Shown in pieces: positions 5,448 to 6,117 of a stretch of DNA of 6,117 nucleotides (position 1 is its first letter; each line of letters begins with the position of its first letter). A program made the position numbers and the translations under genes. Under the pieces are notes generated by a model. That model saw nothing but the letters and a program-made list of their open reading frames with translations, was not told where the DNA came from and did no database searches. Source of the stretch: JAGOUY01 sp964541725 (GTDB taxonomy: Bacteria > Patescibacteriota > Patescibacteriia > 2-12-FULL-60-25); the NCBI GenBank assembly GCA_964541725.1, contig CAZIQG010000063.1:1-6117 (forward strand), written 5' to 3'.

Positions 5448-6117
5448 ATGAACAAATCCTTTATATCATTGATCTCCGCAAGCTTATTAACCGCTGCCCT
5501 CGCCTCTCCCGTCGCCGTTTTAGCTGAGAGTAATGCGTCTTCAACGGTCATGGCACCAACGGTTACCTGTACGGACCGCATTGCCAACTTCGAAGCCCGG
5601 CTTGAACGCACCCGCGCCGAAGCAGATGCGAAGCTCTTAACGGCTCGCGCCACGGCTGACGAACGGATTGCTAAGACGCAGGCCGATGTTGATACAAGGC
5701 TAGAGACTCGCCGCGCCGAAGCAGATGCTGCTCGCATGCAACGCGAAGTGAAACAAGATGAACGCGTGGCGAAGAACGACGCCCAAAAACGCGCGGTCGA
5801 ATATTACCGCGTCTCCATGAGCATCGCGATCCAAAACCGTCGCAATGTGTTAGATGCTGCCTTGCAAGATTTCCGTAAGATGCAAACCCAAGCTCTCGCA
5901 ACTCGTCGCGCCGCTCATGACCAAGCTATTAACGTCCGTCGCGCGGCTGTGAACGCAGCAGAGGCGACCTGGAAAGAAAAATGCAACGCAACCAACAAAG
6001 ACGAGCGCGCCGCCGCAAATAAAGCCTTCCGCGCGGCGCTCACCCAAGCCCAAACCGCTTACCGTCAAGCCACAACCGCCGCAAACAACGCCTACCAAGC
6101 ACCCATGAAGCAGGCGA
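5448..6117 (+). CDS. Exported alanine-rich coiled-coil protein with 11-residue repeats (3'-truncated by window end)
   Basis: I do not recognise a named family. The frame is open from the ATG at 5448 to the window edge (223 residues, no stop seen). Residues 1-26 form a Sec-type signal peptide: Lys3, a hydrophobic core, and a probable signal peptidase I site after Val-Leu-Ala26. Residues 50-104 consist of five consecutive 11-residue units, each ending in Asp (60, 71, 82, 93, 104), followed by a weaker sixth. The rest is Ala-, Arg- and Gln-rich and almost certainly helical, with tyrosines and tryptophan at intervals. The only cysteines are Cys41 and Cys179, which could form a disulfide outside the cytoplasm. 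No lipobox, so it is probably secreted or loosely wall-associated unless the missing C-terminus holds an anchor. It follows murJ in the same direction, which fits an envelope role. A minus-strand ORF across it is a shadow. Confidence 0.8.
   Translation, partial: MNKSFISLISASLLTAALASPVAVLAESNASSTVMAPTVTCTDRIANFEARLERTRAEADAKLLTARATADERIAKTQADVDTRLETRRAEADAARMQREVKQDERVAKNDAQKRAVEYYRVSMSIAIQNRRNVLDAALQDFRKMQTQALATRRAAHDQAINVRRAAVNAAEATWKEKCNATNKDERAAANKAFRAALTQAQTAYRQATTAANNAYQAPMKQA
5595..5759 (+). repeat. Five tandem 33-base units encoding hendecad repeats
   Basis: The units code for residues 50-60, 61-71, 72-82, 83-93 and 94-104. Units 1 and 4 are close at DNA level: a 17-base stretch, CGCGCCGAAGCAGATGC, occurs at 5613-5629 and again at 5712-5728, exactly 99 bases apart. 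The other units are diverged, so this is an old duplication or one held by selection on helical packing. Confidence 0.75.

Noticed and set aside
5444..5901. Minus-strand open frames across the exported protein gene.
   Set aside because: They are Ser/Ala/Arg-rich antisense frames of an Ala/Arg/Glu-rich repeat region. The plus-strand frame has a signal peptide and clear periodicity and continues to the window end.

Overview
The window carries seven protein-coding genes and very little spare DNA. The best guess at the source is an uncultivated bacterium of the Patescibacteria (Candidate Phyla Radiation) type. This inference rests on the MurJ sequence, where several charged residues essential in E. 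coli are replaced by uncharged ones in a way I associate with that group, and on short core proteins, tight spacing and a near absence of Shine-Dalgarno sequences. No rRNA or other phylogenetic marker is present, so the assignment is tentative.

Layout. Positions 1-51 hold an imperfect inverted repeat beyond the 3' end of a minus-strand gene (52-1446) for a 4Fe-4S-containing TrmA/RlmD-type uridine-C5 RNA methyltransferase. A 168-base divergent region (1447-1614) separates it from the plus-strand genes. First comes a 54-residue acidic, proline-rich ORF (1615-1779). It has a candidate promoter, the only strong Shine-Dalgarno in the window and an apparent intrinsic terminator (1807-1837), so it looks like a self-contained transcription unit. 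A SpoU/TrmH-type 2'-O-methyltransferase (1851-2306) follows. A hairpin at 2312-2344 has its oligo-U side on the minus strand.

Next is a compact cluster: an MJ1255-type glycosyltransferase (2366-3358), a Rieske 2Fe-2S ferredoxin-like protein (3376-3726) and a MurJ/MviN lipid II flippase (3730-5367), with gaps of 17 and 3 bases. After an 80-base AT-rich gap, a secreted, alanine-rich, helical protein starts at 5448 and runs off the window end. It contains five exact-length 11-residue repeats.

Functionally, the left part is RNA modification (two unrelated methyltransferases in opposite orientations) and the right part is cell envelope (glycosyl transfer, lipid II export, an exported coiled-coil protein). 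The Rieske protein sits between the two envelope genes without an obvious redox partner. The items most worth following up are the 54-residue unit with its anti-Shine-Dalgarno-like 3' end, the hendecad-repeat exported protein, and the altered MurJ cavity. I found no CRISPR array, mobile element, tRNA or rRNA.
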